Shown here: piece after piece, positions 44,949 through 53,725 of the stretch
Layout: every line of letters starts with the position of its first letter
How positions within the stretch are numbered: the stretch's first letter is position 1
NCBI GenBank assembly: GCA_965249645.1
Contig: CBDFML010000012.1
Span: forward strand, 496,001-560,000
Length of the DNA stretch: 64,000 nucleotides
From: CAVOEB01 sp965249645
Lineage (GTDB): Bacteria; Pseudomonadota; Alphaproteobacteria; UBA828; JAPUJA01
Reading direction: 5' to 3'
Made by a program: the position numbers and the translations under genes
Notes under the pieces: model-generated
Seen by the model: the letters and a program-made list of their open reading frames with translations, nothing else
Database searches by the model: none
Told to the model about the DNA's origin: nothing

Positions 44949-46127
44949 CTACGACCGGAGGAAATTCTCCCACGATTCGATCACCTCGTCGTAGGTCACG
45001 TGGGTGCCGTCGGACTCGAACGGGAACTGCTCCATGAAGCCGCCTGCATTTTCGAAAAATGTGCCGAGATTATCGTACGGATACATCGGCCGTGCCCAGT
45101 CATCGAGAAGCGGAACCGCGGCTTCCACCGTCGTCGCCGTCGCGTTGAAGTTATGGGCGTGAGCCTGCGCCTCGGGCGAGAGAATGTGATTCAGCAGATC
45201 GTGACACAGGTCCATATTGGGCGAGTCGGTCATGATCGAGTAGTTGTCGATGAAGGTGAGGGTCCCCTCCGCAGGATGCACCCACTTCATGGTCGGCGCG
45301 CCTTCGCCCATCCACATGGAAACGGCCTCCCAGCTCTGTCCCATGATTACGTCGCCGCTCTCGAACAGGGCGGCGAGTTCGCCGTAACCCGACGCAATGG
45401 TGAGGGCGTGCTCCTTCTTGAACTTGATCAGGAGATCCATCGATTCCTTGAGCTGCTCGCGGGTTATGAGCCAGGGTGTGTCCTTGCTGTTCGTAATCAT
45501 GATGAAGGTCAACACGACGCCGAGGATGTCCTCGGTGACGGTGACTTTGCCCTTGAACTCGTCCTTGAACATGTCCATCCAGTGAGTCGGGGCTTCCTTG
45601 ATCACGTCGGCGTTGTACATCAACGGCAGCGAACCCCAGGCGAAGGGCACGGCGTAGCGGGTGCCGTCGACCACCAGGCCTGTAGCGTCCCGGATCTCGG
45701 GGAAACAGCCGTCAAGGTTGGGTATGCGGCTTTCATCGAGGGGCGCGAGGAAGCCGTTTGCCGCCCAGCCCGGCACGTAGAACATCACGGGCGTGGTGAA
45801 GTCCATATGGCCCAAGCCGCCGGTCGCGGCCGTGGCGGCAATCGATTCCAGATTGTCGATGTAGGTGATTTCGAGTTCGATGTCGTGGTCGGTCAGGTAG
45901 CTGCCGCCCCGCAGGCCCTCTTCATAGCCGAGCCAACCCATGTATTTGACCGTATCTCTGGCACGCGCCGATTTCGGGCCGAACCCGAGGGTCGCGGCAG
46001 CAGCGCCCGCGGCCAATCCGCCCGTGACGAAATTTCGCCGGTTCATGGGCAGCATCGAGCGCGCACGGACAAGACCGTTATCGAAGACTTCGATTTTTTC
46101 AGTGAGGCTGTTGTAGGTTTTTGTCAT
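44949..46127 (-). CDS. PotD/PotF-like extracellular solute-binding protein, Tat-exported
   Basis: A 392-residue polyamine-type binding protein. A twin-arginine signal (MNRRNFVTGGLAAGAAAATL) begins near residue 28 after an unusual leader. PFAWGSLPLMYNADVI and the C-terminal YPYDNLGTFFENA fit the family. GGGAGG before ATG 46127 supports the long start. It lies upstream of the ureohydrolases on the same strand; matching permeases are on the plus strand at 50532. Confidence 0.87.
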   Translation of the reverse strand: MTKTYNSLTEKIEVFDNGLVRARSMLPMNRRNFVTGGLAAGAAAATLGFGPKSARARDTVKYMGWLGYEEGLRGGSYLTDHDIELEITYIDNLESIAATAATGGLGHMDFTTPVMFYVPGWAANGFLAPLDESRIPNLDGCFPEIRDATGLVVDGTRYAVPFAWGSLPLMYNADVIKEAPTHWMDMFKDEFKGKVTVTEDILGVVLTFIMITNSKDTPWLITREQLKESMDLLIKFKKEHALTIASGYGELAALFESGDVIMGQSWEAVSMWMGEGAPTMKWVHPAEGTLTFIDNYSIMTDSPNMDLCHDLLNHILSPEAQAHAHNFNATATTVEAAVPLLDDWARPMYPYDNLGTFFENAGGFMEQFPFESDGTHVTYDEVIESWENFLRS

Positions 46128-46314
46128 CGTTAATCCTCCCGGTTGAAATCACGGTGCGCCATCGGCTCGTGTTCGTCCCTTCAATTAGTGACGGCGGAAC
46201 ACATTTAGCGCGTTCTTAATTTTGCTTGAACTCAGCCTATTTTAGGGCGAAGCAGCGAGTCAACGAGCAAATCACCGCGCGGCGCGGACTGACGGCGGAG
46301 AAAGGCCGGGCCGG
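46128..46314. promoter_or_regulatory. Intergenic region upstream of the PotD-like gene
   Basis: A 187-base non-coding stretch between the 2-oxoglutarate oxygenase stop and the PotD-like start. AT-rich bases near 46200-46245 could hold the promoter for the PotD-ureohydrolase transcription unit. No specific motif is claimed. Confidence 0.4.
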
Positions 46315-47334
46315 TCAGGTTTCGTAGTGGTAGCTAAGAACCCGCGCCTCGCAGAATTCGCCCGCCGTTATGGGTTCGTATTTCGGCGGATGATGGGCGT
46401 CCCGACAGCTCGGCAGGCAAGAGATGGGAGTGTCGTAATCGAGGCCGAAGAAGTACCCCATCGAATAACGCGCATGCGCTCGCGGGTTGAGCACGCGGTG
46501 GGCCGTCGAGCGGTAACGATCGTTGGTCCAGCGCGGCATCAGATCGCCGATATTGACGACGATCGTATCCGCCACCGGGCGGGCCTCGACCCACTGGTCC
46601 TGTGCGTTCTTTAGTTGAAGCGCGCTGAAGCTGTCCTGAACCAGCAAGGTGAAGCATTCCTGGTCGGTGTGCGCCCCGATCCCCCAGGTCCCCGCATCGT
46701 CGAGGTTTTCCTGGAGCGGGTAGTGCATCAGGCGAAAGCCGGCAGTCGGCTTGCGGATCTTGTCCTCGAAATAATCTTCCGGCAGGTCGAGTGCGATGGC
46801 GAAGCCCGTAAACAGGGTCCGCCCCAGCCTGTTGAGGGCTTCGTAATAGCCGTAGACCGTTTCCCGAAAGCCTGGCAGGTTTTCCGGCCACTGGTTCGGC
46901 CCGTACAACAGGTTGCCGGCCGCGTGGTCCGGGTCGTCGGCCGCGACCTCAAGGGCGCTCTCGAAGGCTTCGTGAAAATCAGGCTTGGCGTCCTTGTCCG
47001 CGTGAACCTCGTACATGGGAACATAGCCGCGGGTGAGCGTGCGGACCTTCTTGACGTGGATCTTCATCTTCTCTTCGACGGACAGGGCGAAAAAGCGCCT
47101 CGCTTCGTCGAACGCGGCCTGCGTCGCCTCGTCGGGAATACCGTGGTTCCGGAGGTAGAGGAACCCCACTTCCTGACAGGCCTTGTCGATGGCTGATGCG
47201 ACGGTCTCCTTTGCCTGACGATCTTTCCCGAAAAGCGGGCCGATGTCGACTACGGGTAGGTCGGTTAGGGGCACCTTCTCTGCGCCCCGCAAGGAGGCGT
47301 CCGCTACTGCCGCGTTCGTCAAATCGCTTGGCAT
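46315..47334 (-). CDS. 2-oxoglutarate/Fe(II) oxygenase, isopenicillin N synthase-like
   Basis: A 339-residue oxygenase. The N-terminal DIOX_N domain (PVVDIGPLFG, FLYLRNHGIPDE) precedes the double-stranded beta-helix. Iron ligands are His and Asp in GAHTDQECFTLL and His in RSTAHRVLNP; the oxoglutarate-binding Arg is in HARYSMGYF. GGAGG before ATG 47334 sets the start. It may hydroxylate or N-demethylate the island's substrate; that is inferred. Confidence 0.88.
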   Translation of the reverse strand: MPSDLTNAAVADASLRGAEKVPLTDLPVVDIGPLFGKDRQAKETVASAIDKACQEVGFLYLRNHGIPDEATQAAFDEARRFFALSVEEKMKIHVKKVRTLTRGYVPMYEVHADKDAKPDFHEAFESALEVAADDPDHAAGNLLYGPNQWPENLPGFRETVYGYYEALNRLGRTLFTGFAIALDLPEDYFEDKIRKPTAGFRLMHYPLQENLDDAGTWGIGAHTDQECFTLLVQDSFSALQLKNAQDQWVEARPVADTIVVNIGDLMPRWTNDRYRSTAHRVLNPRAHARYSMGYFFGLDYDTPISCLPSCRDAHHPPKYEPITAGEFCEARVLSYHYET

Positions 47335-47355
47335 CACATTTCCTCCAGACCACCG

Positions 47356-47385
47356 ATGTCTGCAATTGGTACCCTTGGCAGACAT
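47356..47385. promoter_or_regulatory. Inverted repeat in a divergent promoter region
   Basis: ATGTCTGC (47356-47363) and GCAGACAT (47378-47385) are perfect 8-base inverted arms 14 bases apart. They lie 22-51 bases before the oxygenase start, in the region divergent to the hydantoinase. This suits either an operator or a leader hairpin. No regulator gene lies beside it. Confidence 0.55.
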
Positions 47386-47567
47386 TGACCCTAGATTCAA
47401 TCGGGGCAATAACCCTATTTTCTATCGGGATAAAGAGCAAGCCGCGCTGCGCCGGTGCAGGTTTCGCGTCCTGAGCTTTCCTTGGCGTGCGCGCCTCGTT
47501 CGGGCTAACCTGTGTGGCAAGGACCACGGCCCAACCAAGATGCCGGGTTTACGGGAGAGGCGGAGGG

Positions 47568-48977
47568 ATGTCGTCTATCGTCATTCGAAACGGTCGCGTT
47601 GCGACTGCCGTAGACTGTTTCGAAGCGGACATTCTTGTCGAGGACGGGGTCATCCGCTGGATCGGGAAGGATCTTCCGGTCGGTGACGACGTGCCCGTCC
47701 ATGACGCGACGGGCTTGCTGGTGCTGCCGGGCGGGGTTGACGTCCACACCCATCTCGATTGGGATTTCGGGCATGCGCGCACCGCGGACACCTTCGAGAC
47801 CGGCACCCGGGCCGCGGCGTTCGGGGGCACCACTTGCCTCGTGGATTTCTGCAACCAGGGCGAGGCGAGCCCACTGGCCGCGCTGGAAGATTGGCACGAG
47901 CGGGCGTCGAGTGCCTGTATCGATGTGGCAGCCCACCTGATTCTGAAAGAAGTCACCGACCAGGCGTTGATCGACATGCGCGAGTTGATCCAGCACGAGG
48001 GGGTGACCTCGTTCAAGCTGTTCACCGCCTATCCCGGCGTCTTCATGGTCGACGATGCGGCAATCTTCAAGGCGATGCGGGTGTGCCGGGACAACGACGC
48101 CATGACTTGCATCCACGCCGAAAACGGACCGGTGATCGACGTGCTGATCGCCGAGGCGCTGGCGGCCGGCCATACGGGACCGAAATACCACGAAACCACG
48201 CGCCCCAGCCTGATGGAAGGCGAGGCGGCGCATCGGGTGATTACGCTTTCGGAACTGGCCGAGGCGCCGGTCTATCTGGTCCACGTCTCGGCGCAGGAAG
48301 CGCTGGCGGCGGTCACAAGCGCGCGCGACCGCGGCGTGCCGGTCTATGCCGAGACCTGCCCCCATTACCTGTTCCTGACCAAGGAGGAATACGAACGGCC
48401 CGGATTCGACGCGGCGAAGTTCGTGATGACGCCGCCGTTGCGCGATTGCGGCCATCAGCAGGAGCTGTGGCGGGGCTTGCGGACCGACGACCTGCAGGTG
48501 ATTTCGACGGACCATTGCCCGTTCTGCTTCAACGAACAGCCACTTGGCATGCTCTACTCCAAGCAGCAGGGCAAGGACGACTTCCAGAAGATTCCCAACG
48601 GCGCGCCCGGCGTCGAGACCCGCCTGCCGCTGGTCTATGACGGCGGCGTGGGCAAGAACGAGATGACGCTCAACCGCTTCGTCCAGCTCGTGGCGACGGC
48701 GCCGGCCAAGCTGTTCGGGCTCTATCCGCGCAAGGGCACCATCGCGGTGGGTTCGGACGCTGACCTGGTGTTGTTCGATCCCGGCGAGACCTGGACCATC
48801 CGGGCGGCGGAGCATCACAGCCGGATCGACTATTCGCTGTTCGAGGGGCGCGAGGTGACGGGGCGGGTCAAGAAAGTGTTCCTGCGCGGCGAGACCATCG
48901 TCGACGGCACGAACTTCACGGGACGGCCCGGGCAGGGACAATTCATCAAGCGCGGCGCATCGGGGGTGCGGCCGTAA
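47568..48977 (+). CDS. Dihydropyrimidinase/D-hydantoinase family amidohydrolase
   Basis: A 469-residue cyclic amidohydrolase. Metal and catalytic motifs are GVDVHTHLDWDFG near residue 55, carbamylated Lys in TSFKLFTAYPG near 148, HAENG, VHVSAQEAL and STDHCPF near 313. GGAGGG precedes ATG 47568 closely. It should hydrolyse a hydantoin- or dihydropyrimidine-like ring to an N-carbamoyl or similar acid. It starts a plus-strand run of five genes. Confidence 0.92.
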   Translation: MSSIVIRNGRVATAVDCFEADILVEDGVIRWIGKDLPVGDDVPVHDATGLLVLPGGVDVHTHLDWDFGHARTADTFETGTRAAAFGGTTCLVDFCNQGEASPLAALEDWHERASSACIDVAAHLILKEVTDQALIDMRELIQHEGVTSFKLFTAYPGVFMVDDAAIFKAMRVCRDNDAMTCIHAENGPVIDVLIAEALAAGHTGPKYHETTRPSLMEGEAAHRVITLSELAEAPVYLVHVSAQEALAAVTSARDRGVPVYAETCPHYLFLTKEEYERPGFDAAKFVMTPPLRDCGHQQELWRGLRTDDLQVISTDHCPFCFNEQPLGMLYSKQQGKDDFQKIPNGAPGVETRLPLVYDGGVGKNEMTLNRFVQLVATAPAKLFGLYPRKGTIAVGSDADLVLFDPGETWTIRAAEHHSRIDYSLFEGREVTGRVKKVFLRGETIVDGTNFTGRPGQGQFIKRGASGVRP

Positions 48978-49030
48978 GGCCGCTTGCTTGCCGGGTTGGC
49001 TTGGGCGGCGGCGGGCAAAGGGAGAAAGCC

Positions 49031-50497
49031 ATGAGCAAGACGATGGTCATCAAGAACATCGACTGGCTGGTCGCCTACGACGCGGAGCGCGACGGGCACA
49101 AATACATCCGCAACGGCGACGTCGCGTTCGCGGACGATCGGCTCACCTATGTCGGGCCGTTCTATGACGGGCCGGCGGACGAGACCATCGACGGCACGGA
49201 CCGGATGGTCATGCCGGGACTACTCGACCTGCATCTGCACGGCTACCAGGAAATTCATGGCAAGGGCTTCTTCGAGGATCTGGCTTCCAAGCATATGTGG
49301 ATGACCCAGTTGTTCGAATACACTTGGCTGCTCCAGGAGGACGATGATTCCGCCAAGGCCGCGATGGAAGCCTCGGCCTGCGAACTGCTCAAGAGCGGCT
49401 GCACCACCATGGCCGAGCTTTATTGCTCCCACAAACTTCCCTTCGAGGGCTGGCTCGAGACCCTGGCCGGGACCGGTATCCGGGCTTACGCCTGCCCCAT
49501 GGTCCAGTCGGGGCACTGGTACACGCCCAACGGCAAGGACCACCTCTACACCTGGTACGAGGAGAAGGGGCTGGAAGATTTCGCGGGCTCGCTGGACGTC
49601 GTCGACGCGGCGGAAGCCCATTCCTCGGGCCGGCTGCACGGCATGATCGGCGCCGCCCAGGTCGATAGCTGCACCGAAGAGCTGCTGGTCAAGTGCAAGC
49701 AGGCGGCGGTGGACCGCGCCATGCCGATGCAGACCCACGCGGCGCAATCGGTGATGGAGCATCGCGAGATGATCCGCCGCCACCGCAAGACGCCGCTCGA
49801 ATGGCTCGACGATATCGGCGTGCTCGCGCCCCAGACCCTGATCGGCCACGCCATCAATATCGACCAGCACCCCTGGATCAACCACCACGAGCACAAGGAC
49901 CTGGAGCGCCTGGCAACCTCGGGCGCATCGGTGGTGCATTGCCCTCGCGCCTTCGCCCAGTGGGGCGACATGATGCGCAGCCTGGGCGGCTACCGGGCGG
50001 CGGGGGTGAACATGTGCCTGGGAACGGATTGCTATCCCCACGACATGGTCGAGGAGATGCGTATCGCGGGCCTGCTCTCGAAGGTGGCGAGCGGCCATGT
50101 GGACTTGTTGCGCACGGAGCATGTCTTCGAGATCGCGACGCTCGGCGCCGCAAAGGCGCTGGGCCGGGACGACCTCGGGCGGCTTGCGCCGGGGGCCAAA
50201 GCCGATATCGCGCTGGTTGACCTCAAGCACCCCTCCATGCGCCCGTTGCGCGATCCGATCCGTTCGCTGGTCTATTCGGGAGTTGCAGCGGCGGTCTGTG
50301 ACGTGTACGTGAATGGCCAACAGATGCTGCGCGGGCGCGAACTCACCATGCTCGATCATGAAGACGTTCTAACAAGGCTCCAGGCGGGCCAGGGCCGGGC
50401 GCTCACCCGGGTTTCGGATATGGATTGGGACGGACGCAGCGCCGACGAAGTCTCGCCGATCTGCCTGCCCGTCGAGTACGGCAACGAGCCGGTTTGA
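49031..50497 (+). CDS. Amidohydrolase of the cytosine deaminase/TrzN-AtzA group
   Basis: A 488-residue metal-dependent hydrolase. GLLDLHLHGYQEI supplies HxH near residue 65, THAAQSV and GHAINIDQ give further His ligands, and GTDCYPHD the catalytic Asp. Members deaminate or dechlorinate N-heterocycles or hydrolyse guanidino/amidine groups. GGAGAAAG precedes ATG 49031. It lies between the hydantoinase and permease genes. Confidence 0.88.
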   Translation: MSKTMVIKNIDWLVAYDAERDGHKYIRNGDVAFADDRLTYVGPFYDGPADETIDGTDRMVMPGLLDLHLHGYQEIHGKGFFEDLASKHMWMTQLFEYTWLLQEDDDSAKAAMEASACELLKSGCTTMAELYCSHKLPFEGWLETLAGTGIRAYACPMVQSGHWYTPNGKDHLYTWYEEKGLEDFAGSLDVVDAAEAHSSGRLHGMIGAAQVDSCTEELLVKCKQAAVDRAMPMQTHAAQSVMEHREMIRRHRKTPLEWLDDIGVLAPQTLIGHAINIDQHPWINHHEHKDLERLATSGASVVHCPRAFAQWGDMMRSLGGYRAAGVNMCLGTDCYPHDMVEEMRIAGLLSKVASGHVDLLRTEHVFEIATLGAAKALGRDDLGRLAPGAKADIALVDLKHPSMRPLRDPIRSLVYSGVAAAVCDVYVNGQQMLRGRELTMLDHEDVLTRLQAGQGRALTRVSDMDWDGRSADEVSPICLPVEYGNEPV

Positions 50498-50531
50498 TGG
50501 GGACGTCCGCGCAACACAGGGGTCCGGGCGA

Positions 50532-51377
50532 ATGATCCGCGCGCTTCGCACCAACGGTCCCCTCATGGCGCCCTCGGCGGCGGTCTTCCTGCTTATCTTC
50601 GTCGCCCCGCTGTCCTATTTCTTCATCCTCAGCTTCTGGCGGGTAAAATCCTACAAGCTGGTCGCGGATGTCTCACTGGCCAACTACATCCGGGTGTTCG
50701 ACCAGTACCACGAAGCCCTGGTGTTCACCTTCTCGATCGCCCTGATCATCGCCGCGGTGGTGACCACGCTTGCCTTCGGTTTCGCCTTCGTCGTGCGCTT
50801 CAAGGCGGGGCGTTTCAGCACTCTGCTTCTCTTCGGTGTGCTGATCACCCTGTTCGGCGGTTACCTCTCGAAGATTTATATTTGGAAAATCATCCTCGGC
50901 CAAAGCGGCATTCTCAATTCCGCCCTGCTGGGATTGGGAATCATCGACACACCGCTTGCCGCCTTCCTTTACAACCCCGCCGCCGTGGTCATCACGCTGA
51001 CCCACTACATGCTGCCGCTGGCGATCCTGCCCATTTACGGCTCGCTGCGCGCGATCGACGACGTGCCCCTCAGGGGTGCTCGCGACCTCGGCGCCAGCCG
51101 CTGGCGCGTGTTCTGGGACATCATCATGCCCCAGTGTCAGACCGGGATTTTGGTCGCCTTTACCCTGGCCTTCCTGTTCTCCGCCGGCGATTACGTAACC
51201 CCCAAGCTGGTCGGCGGACCCTACACCTCGATGATCGGCGTCTTTATCCAGGTCCAGTTCGGGCTTCGCTTCGACGCCCCGCTGGGTGCTGCGATGGCGT
51301 TCAGCGTCATCGCGATTTGCCTGATCATTGTCGGGATGGCCGCGCTTGCGCTCCGACGCGCCTTGAGGGCCCGATGA
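50532..51377 (+). CDS. ABC transporter permease, PotB type
   Basis: A 281-residue permease with about six helices. The EAA loop reads LRGARDLGASRWRVFWDIIMPQ, and VGGPYTSMIG follows as in spermidine/putrescine-type systems. The ATGA stop overlaps the next permease. It should act with the PotD-like protein encoded at 44949-46127; no ATPase gene is visible in the window. Confidence 0.9.
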   Translation: MIRALRTNGPLMAPSAAVFLLIFVAPLSYFFILSFWRVKSYKLVADVSLANYIRVFDQYHEALVFTFSIALIIAAVVTTLAFGFAFVVRFKAGRFSTLLLFGVLITLFGGYLSKIYIWKIILGQSGILNSALLGLGIIDTPLAAFLYNPAAVVITLTHYMLPLAILPIYGSLRAIDDVPLRGARDLGASRWRVFWDIIMPQCQTGILVAFTLAFLFSAGDYVTPKLVGGPYTSMIGVFIQVQFGLRFDAPLGAAMAFSVIAICLIIVGMAALALRRALRAR

Positions 51378-52150
51378 GAGACATTCCCACCCTGTGCTGG
51401 CGTCTTTTCGGCGCGGCGACGTTCTTCTTCATGCTCTCGCCGCTTGGAATTCTCGTCCTGTTCGCCTTCAGCGACAAGAAGCTCCTGGCTTTTCCGATTT
51501 TGGGGCTCACGATCGACTGGTTCGTAAAAATATTTGACCGGCCCGAATTCTGGACCGCGTTCCAGAACAGCATGATTATCGTGGTGTCCGTCGGCGTTGC
51601 GTCCACGGTCATCGGGATCATGGCGGCAAGCGCTCTCGTTCGGCTCCGGGCCCGTGCCGCCAGCGTATCGATTATTCTTCTCACCATGCCGGTGATGCTG
51701 CCGCCGCTGGTGCTCGCCCTGGCGCTGTTGAGCTATTTTACCAGCGTGGGCGCCGGCCTCGGCTTGCCCATGGTGATCCTCGGCCACCTCGTCTTTACCC
51801 AACCCTTCGTGATCCTGATCGTCTATGCGCGGATGTCGAAATTCGATCATGCGATCGTCAACAGCGCACGCGACCTTGGCGCGTCGCCGCTCAAGGCTTA
51901 CTTCTCGATCACCTTGCCGATTATTCGCCCGACCATCATCGGCGCCGCGCTCGTGGCGATGGCGCTCTCGCTCGACGATTTCATCATCACGTTCTTCACG
52001 ATCGGCGGGGGCAACACGCTGCCGACCTTCATCTGGGGCATGTTGCGCAAGGGGGTCGATCCGTCGATCAATGTGGTGGCGCTCATCCTCATGATGCTCA
52101 CGATCGGCGTCAGCATCATCGCGCTTCGGGTCACCCGCTACCGCGGCTGA
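51374..52150 (+). CDS. ABC transporter permease, PotC type
   Basis: A 258-residue permease with six predicted helices. The EAA loop reads NSARDLGASPLKAYFSITLP; ALSLDDFIITFFTIGGGNTL is the diagnostic PotC segment. The start overlaps the potB-type stop by ATGA. It is the last gene of the plus-strand hydantoinase-amidohydrolase-permease run. Confidence 0.9.
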   Translation: MRDIPTLCWRLFGAATFFFMLSPLGILVLFAFSDKKLLAFPILGLTIDWFVKIFDRPEFWTAFQNSMIIVVSVGVASTVIGIMAASALVRLRARAASVSIILLTMPVMLPPLVLALALLSYFTSVGAGLGLPMVILGHLVFTQPFVILIVYARMSKFDHAIVNSARDLGASPLKAYFSITLPIIRPTIIGAALVAMALSLDDFIITFFTIGGGNTLPTFIWGMLRKGVDPSINVVALILMMLTIGVSIIALRVTRYRG

Positions 52151-52163
52151 CGCCGGCCAATCC

Positions 52164-52199
52164 ATTTTCCGTTTCGCTTTTCACGGAAAATCGAAACGG
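52164..52199. terminator. Hairpin between convergent genes, possible terminator
   Basis: ATTTTCCGT (52164-52172) pairs perfectly with ACGGAAAAT (52183-52191). CCGTTTCG (52169-52176) can instead pair with CGAAACGG (52192-52199), giving two mutually exclusive stems. It lies after the permease stop and before the convergent ureidoglycolate lyase end. No clear T-run follows, so termination is only likely. Confidence 0.5.
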
Positions 52200-52323
52200 C
52201 GTTCAATCGCCACTCAGGCTTTCGCCCCATAATCGGCGGACCCCCGAGGAATGTTGCCAGGCCGCGTCCGCGGCCGGCGCGGGCTTGCGAAATCCAAGCG
52301 TCTCTATTTGTTCGGATTTCGCT

Positions 52324-52833
52324 CTAATCGAGCCGAACCTGGATTTCCCGCTCGGGCGGACGGACATCCGTGTCGTCCGTAGGATTTCGCGACCACATCA
52401 GTGTGAAGAAATCGCTCTCGGCGTCGAGCCCGATCAGCGGGCTGTGCCAGGTCCCGGGCCGGTAGCAGATCCCCTGGCGCTCGTTCGCGAGAAACGCCCG
52501 GGCGCTGGCCGTGTCCGGCTCGCCCGTCGCGTCGTCGGGAAATACGACGACGAGCCAACGGGACGCGGTGATCGGCATAAAGAGCTGGCTGCTCAAGGGG
52601 TGGCGTTCGATCTCGTCGATCACCACCGGCAAGGGCCGCGGCCGGTTGCGGTAGATCGAGGTGACGGGCAGCGCTTGGCCAGTCGAATGGGCGAAGCCCG
52701 GATTTTGGTCGACCTGGTGCGCCCAGTCGCTATTGACGTCGAAGCCGGTTTTACCGTCGGCTTCCAGTACGGCGCCGAAAGGTGCGAACGCCTCGGCGCT
52801 AAGCGGTGTCGGGTTGAGGACGAACGGAGTCAT
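52324..52833 (-). CDS. allA: Ureidoglycolate lyase family protein
   Basis: A 169-residue AllA-family enzyme. PLSAEAFAPFGAVLEADG opens the domain, SIYRNRPRPLPVVIDEIERH and CYRPGTWHSPLIGLD match the family. AllA cleaves ureidoglycolate to glyoxylate and urea in allantoin breakdown. Its start lies 2 bases after the isochorismatase-like stop, so the two are co-transcribed. Confidence 0.88.
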   Translation of the reverse strand: MTPFVLNPTPLSAEAFAPFGAVLEADGKTGFDVNSDWAHQVDQNPGFAHSTGQALPVTSIYRNRPRPLPVVIDEIERHPLSSQLFMPITASRWLVVVFPDDATGEPDTASARAFLANERQGICYRPGTWHSPLIGLDAESDFFTLMWSRNPTDDTDVRPPEREIQVRLD

Positions 52834-52835
52834 CT

Positions 52836-53516
52836 TTACACAATCGCCTGGATGAATTTATCGGCGGTCGAGACGGTGCCGAAAATGCTGTCGGGGCTGC
52901 GCACGATCTCCACCGCCGCCTGGTGCAGTTCGGGCACGGTCGCGGCGCAGCAATCCTCCAGCAGAAGGTTGTCGAAGCCCCGGTCGCTGGCCTCGCGCAA
53001 GGTCGTATGGACGCAGACTTCCGTGGTCACCCCCATGATGACGAGGTTCTTGATCCCGCGCCGGATCAGGATGTGCTCCAGCTCGGTGCTGTAAAACGCG
53101 CCGCTTCCTGGCTTGTCGATGATCGGCTCGCCCTCTTGAGGTGCGAGCTCTGGGATGATTTCCCAGCCGGGCTCGCCACGCACCAGGTTGCGCCCGATCT
53201 TGCTGTTGTCGCCGATGCCCGCACCCATGCGCCGGCTGCGAAACCGTTTGACCTCGGTCAGGTCCGAGCCGTCTGGCCGATGGCCCTCCCGGGTGTAGAC
53301 GATGTGATAGCCCTTCTCCCGGGCCGCCGCGAGCACCTTGACCGCACCGTCGATGGGAGAGCGCATCACGGCCATGTCGGCCCCGGCCATCTCCGCCCAG
53401 CCGTCCTCGCCGCAGAAATCGACCTGCATGTCGATCACGAGAATGGCGGTGTTTTCCGGTCGCAGGTCACCGTTCCACGGAAACGGATAGGATTCCGCCT
53501 CGACATAATTTTCCAT
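52836..53516 (-). CDS. Isochorismatase-like cysteine amidohydrolase
   Basis: A 226-residue cysteine hydrolase. The triad is Asp in VIDMQVDF, Lys in IIDKPGSGAFYST and Cys in GVTTEVCVHTT; TLREASDRGFDNLLLEDCCAA resembles biuret and ureidoacrylate hydrolases. It should release ammonia or carbamate from a linear ureide or amide. Pairing with AllA points to ureide breakdown. Confidence 0.87.
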   Translation of the reverse strand: MENYVEAESYPFPWNGDLRPENTAILVIDMQVDFCGEDGWAEMAGADMAVMRSPIDGAVKVLAAAREKGYHIVYTREGHRPDGSDLTEVKRFRSRRMGAGIGDNSKIGRNLVRGEPGWEIIPELAPQEGEPIIDKPGSGAFYSTELEHILIRRGIKNLVIMGVTTEVCVHTTLREASDRGFDNLLLEDCCAATVPELHQAAVEIVRSPDSIFGTVSTADKFIQAIV

Positions 53517-53725
53517 CCCTGATCTCCCTCTGTTTCGGGCGCAGGCACTGCCGCTTTGACGGTGCAGCTTATCGGTTTCCTTATTCGAGAATATCGCTGT
53601 TATGATTGCAAGAGGTTCGGCCGGGCAAAATCGCTGAGAGAGGGTTGCCCGGCCGTACCGCTCTAACCACGCAGTGCCACCGACGCGTGGCAGTCATGCG
53701 GGAAAGGGAAAACAGGGAGAGACCG

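Noticed and set aside
47505..48941. 478-codon open frame antisense to the hydantoinase
   Set aside because: The plus strand carries all amidohydrolase motifs; the antisense shows none.
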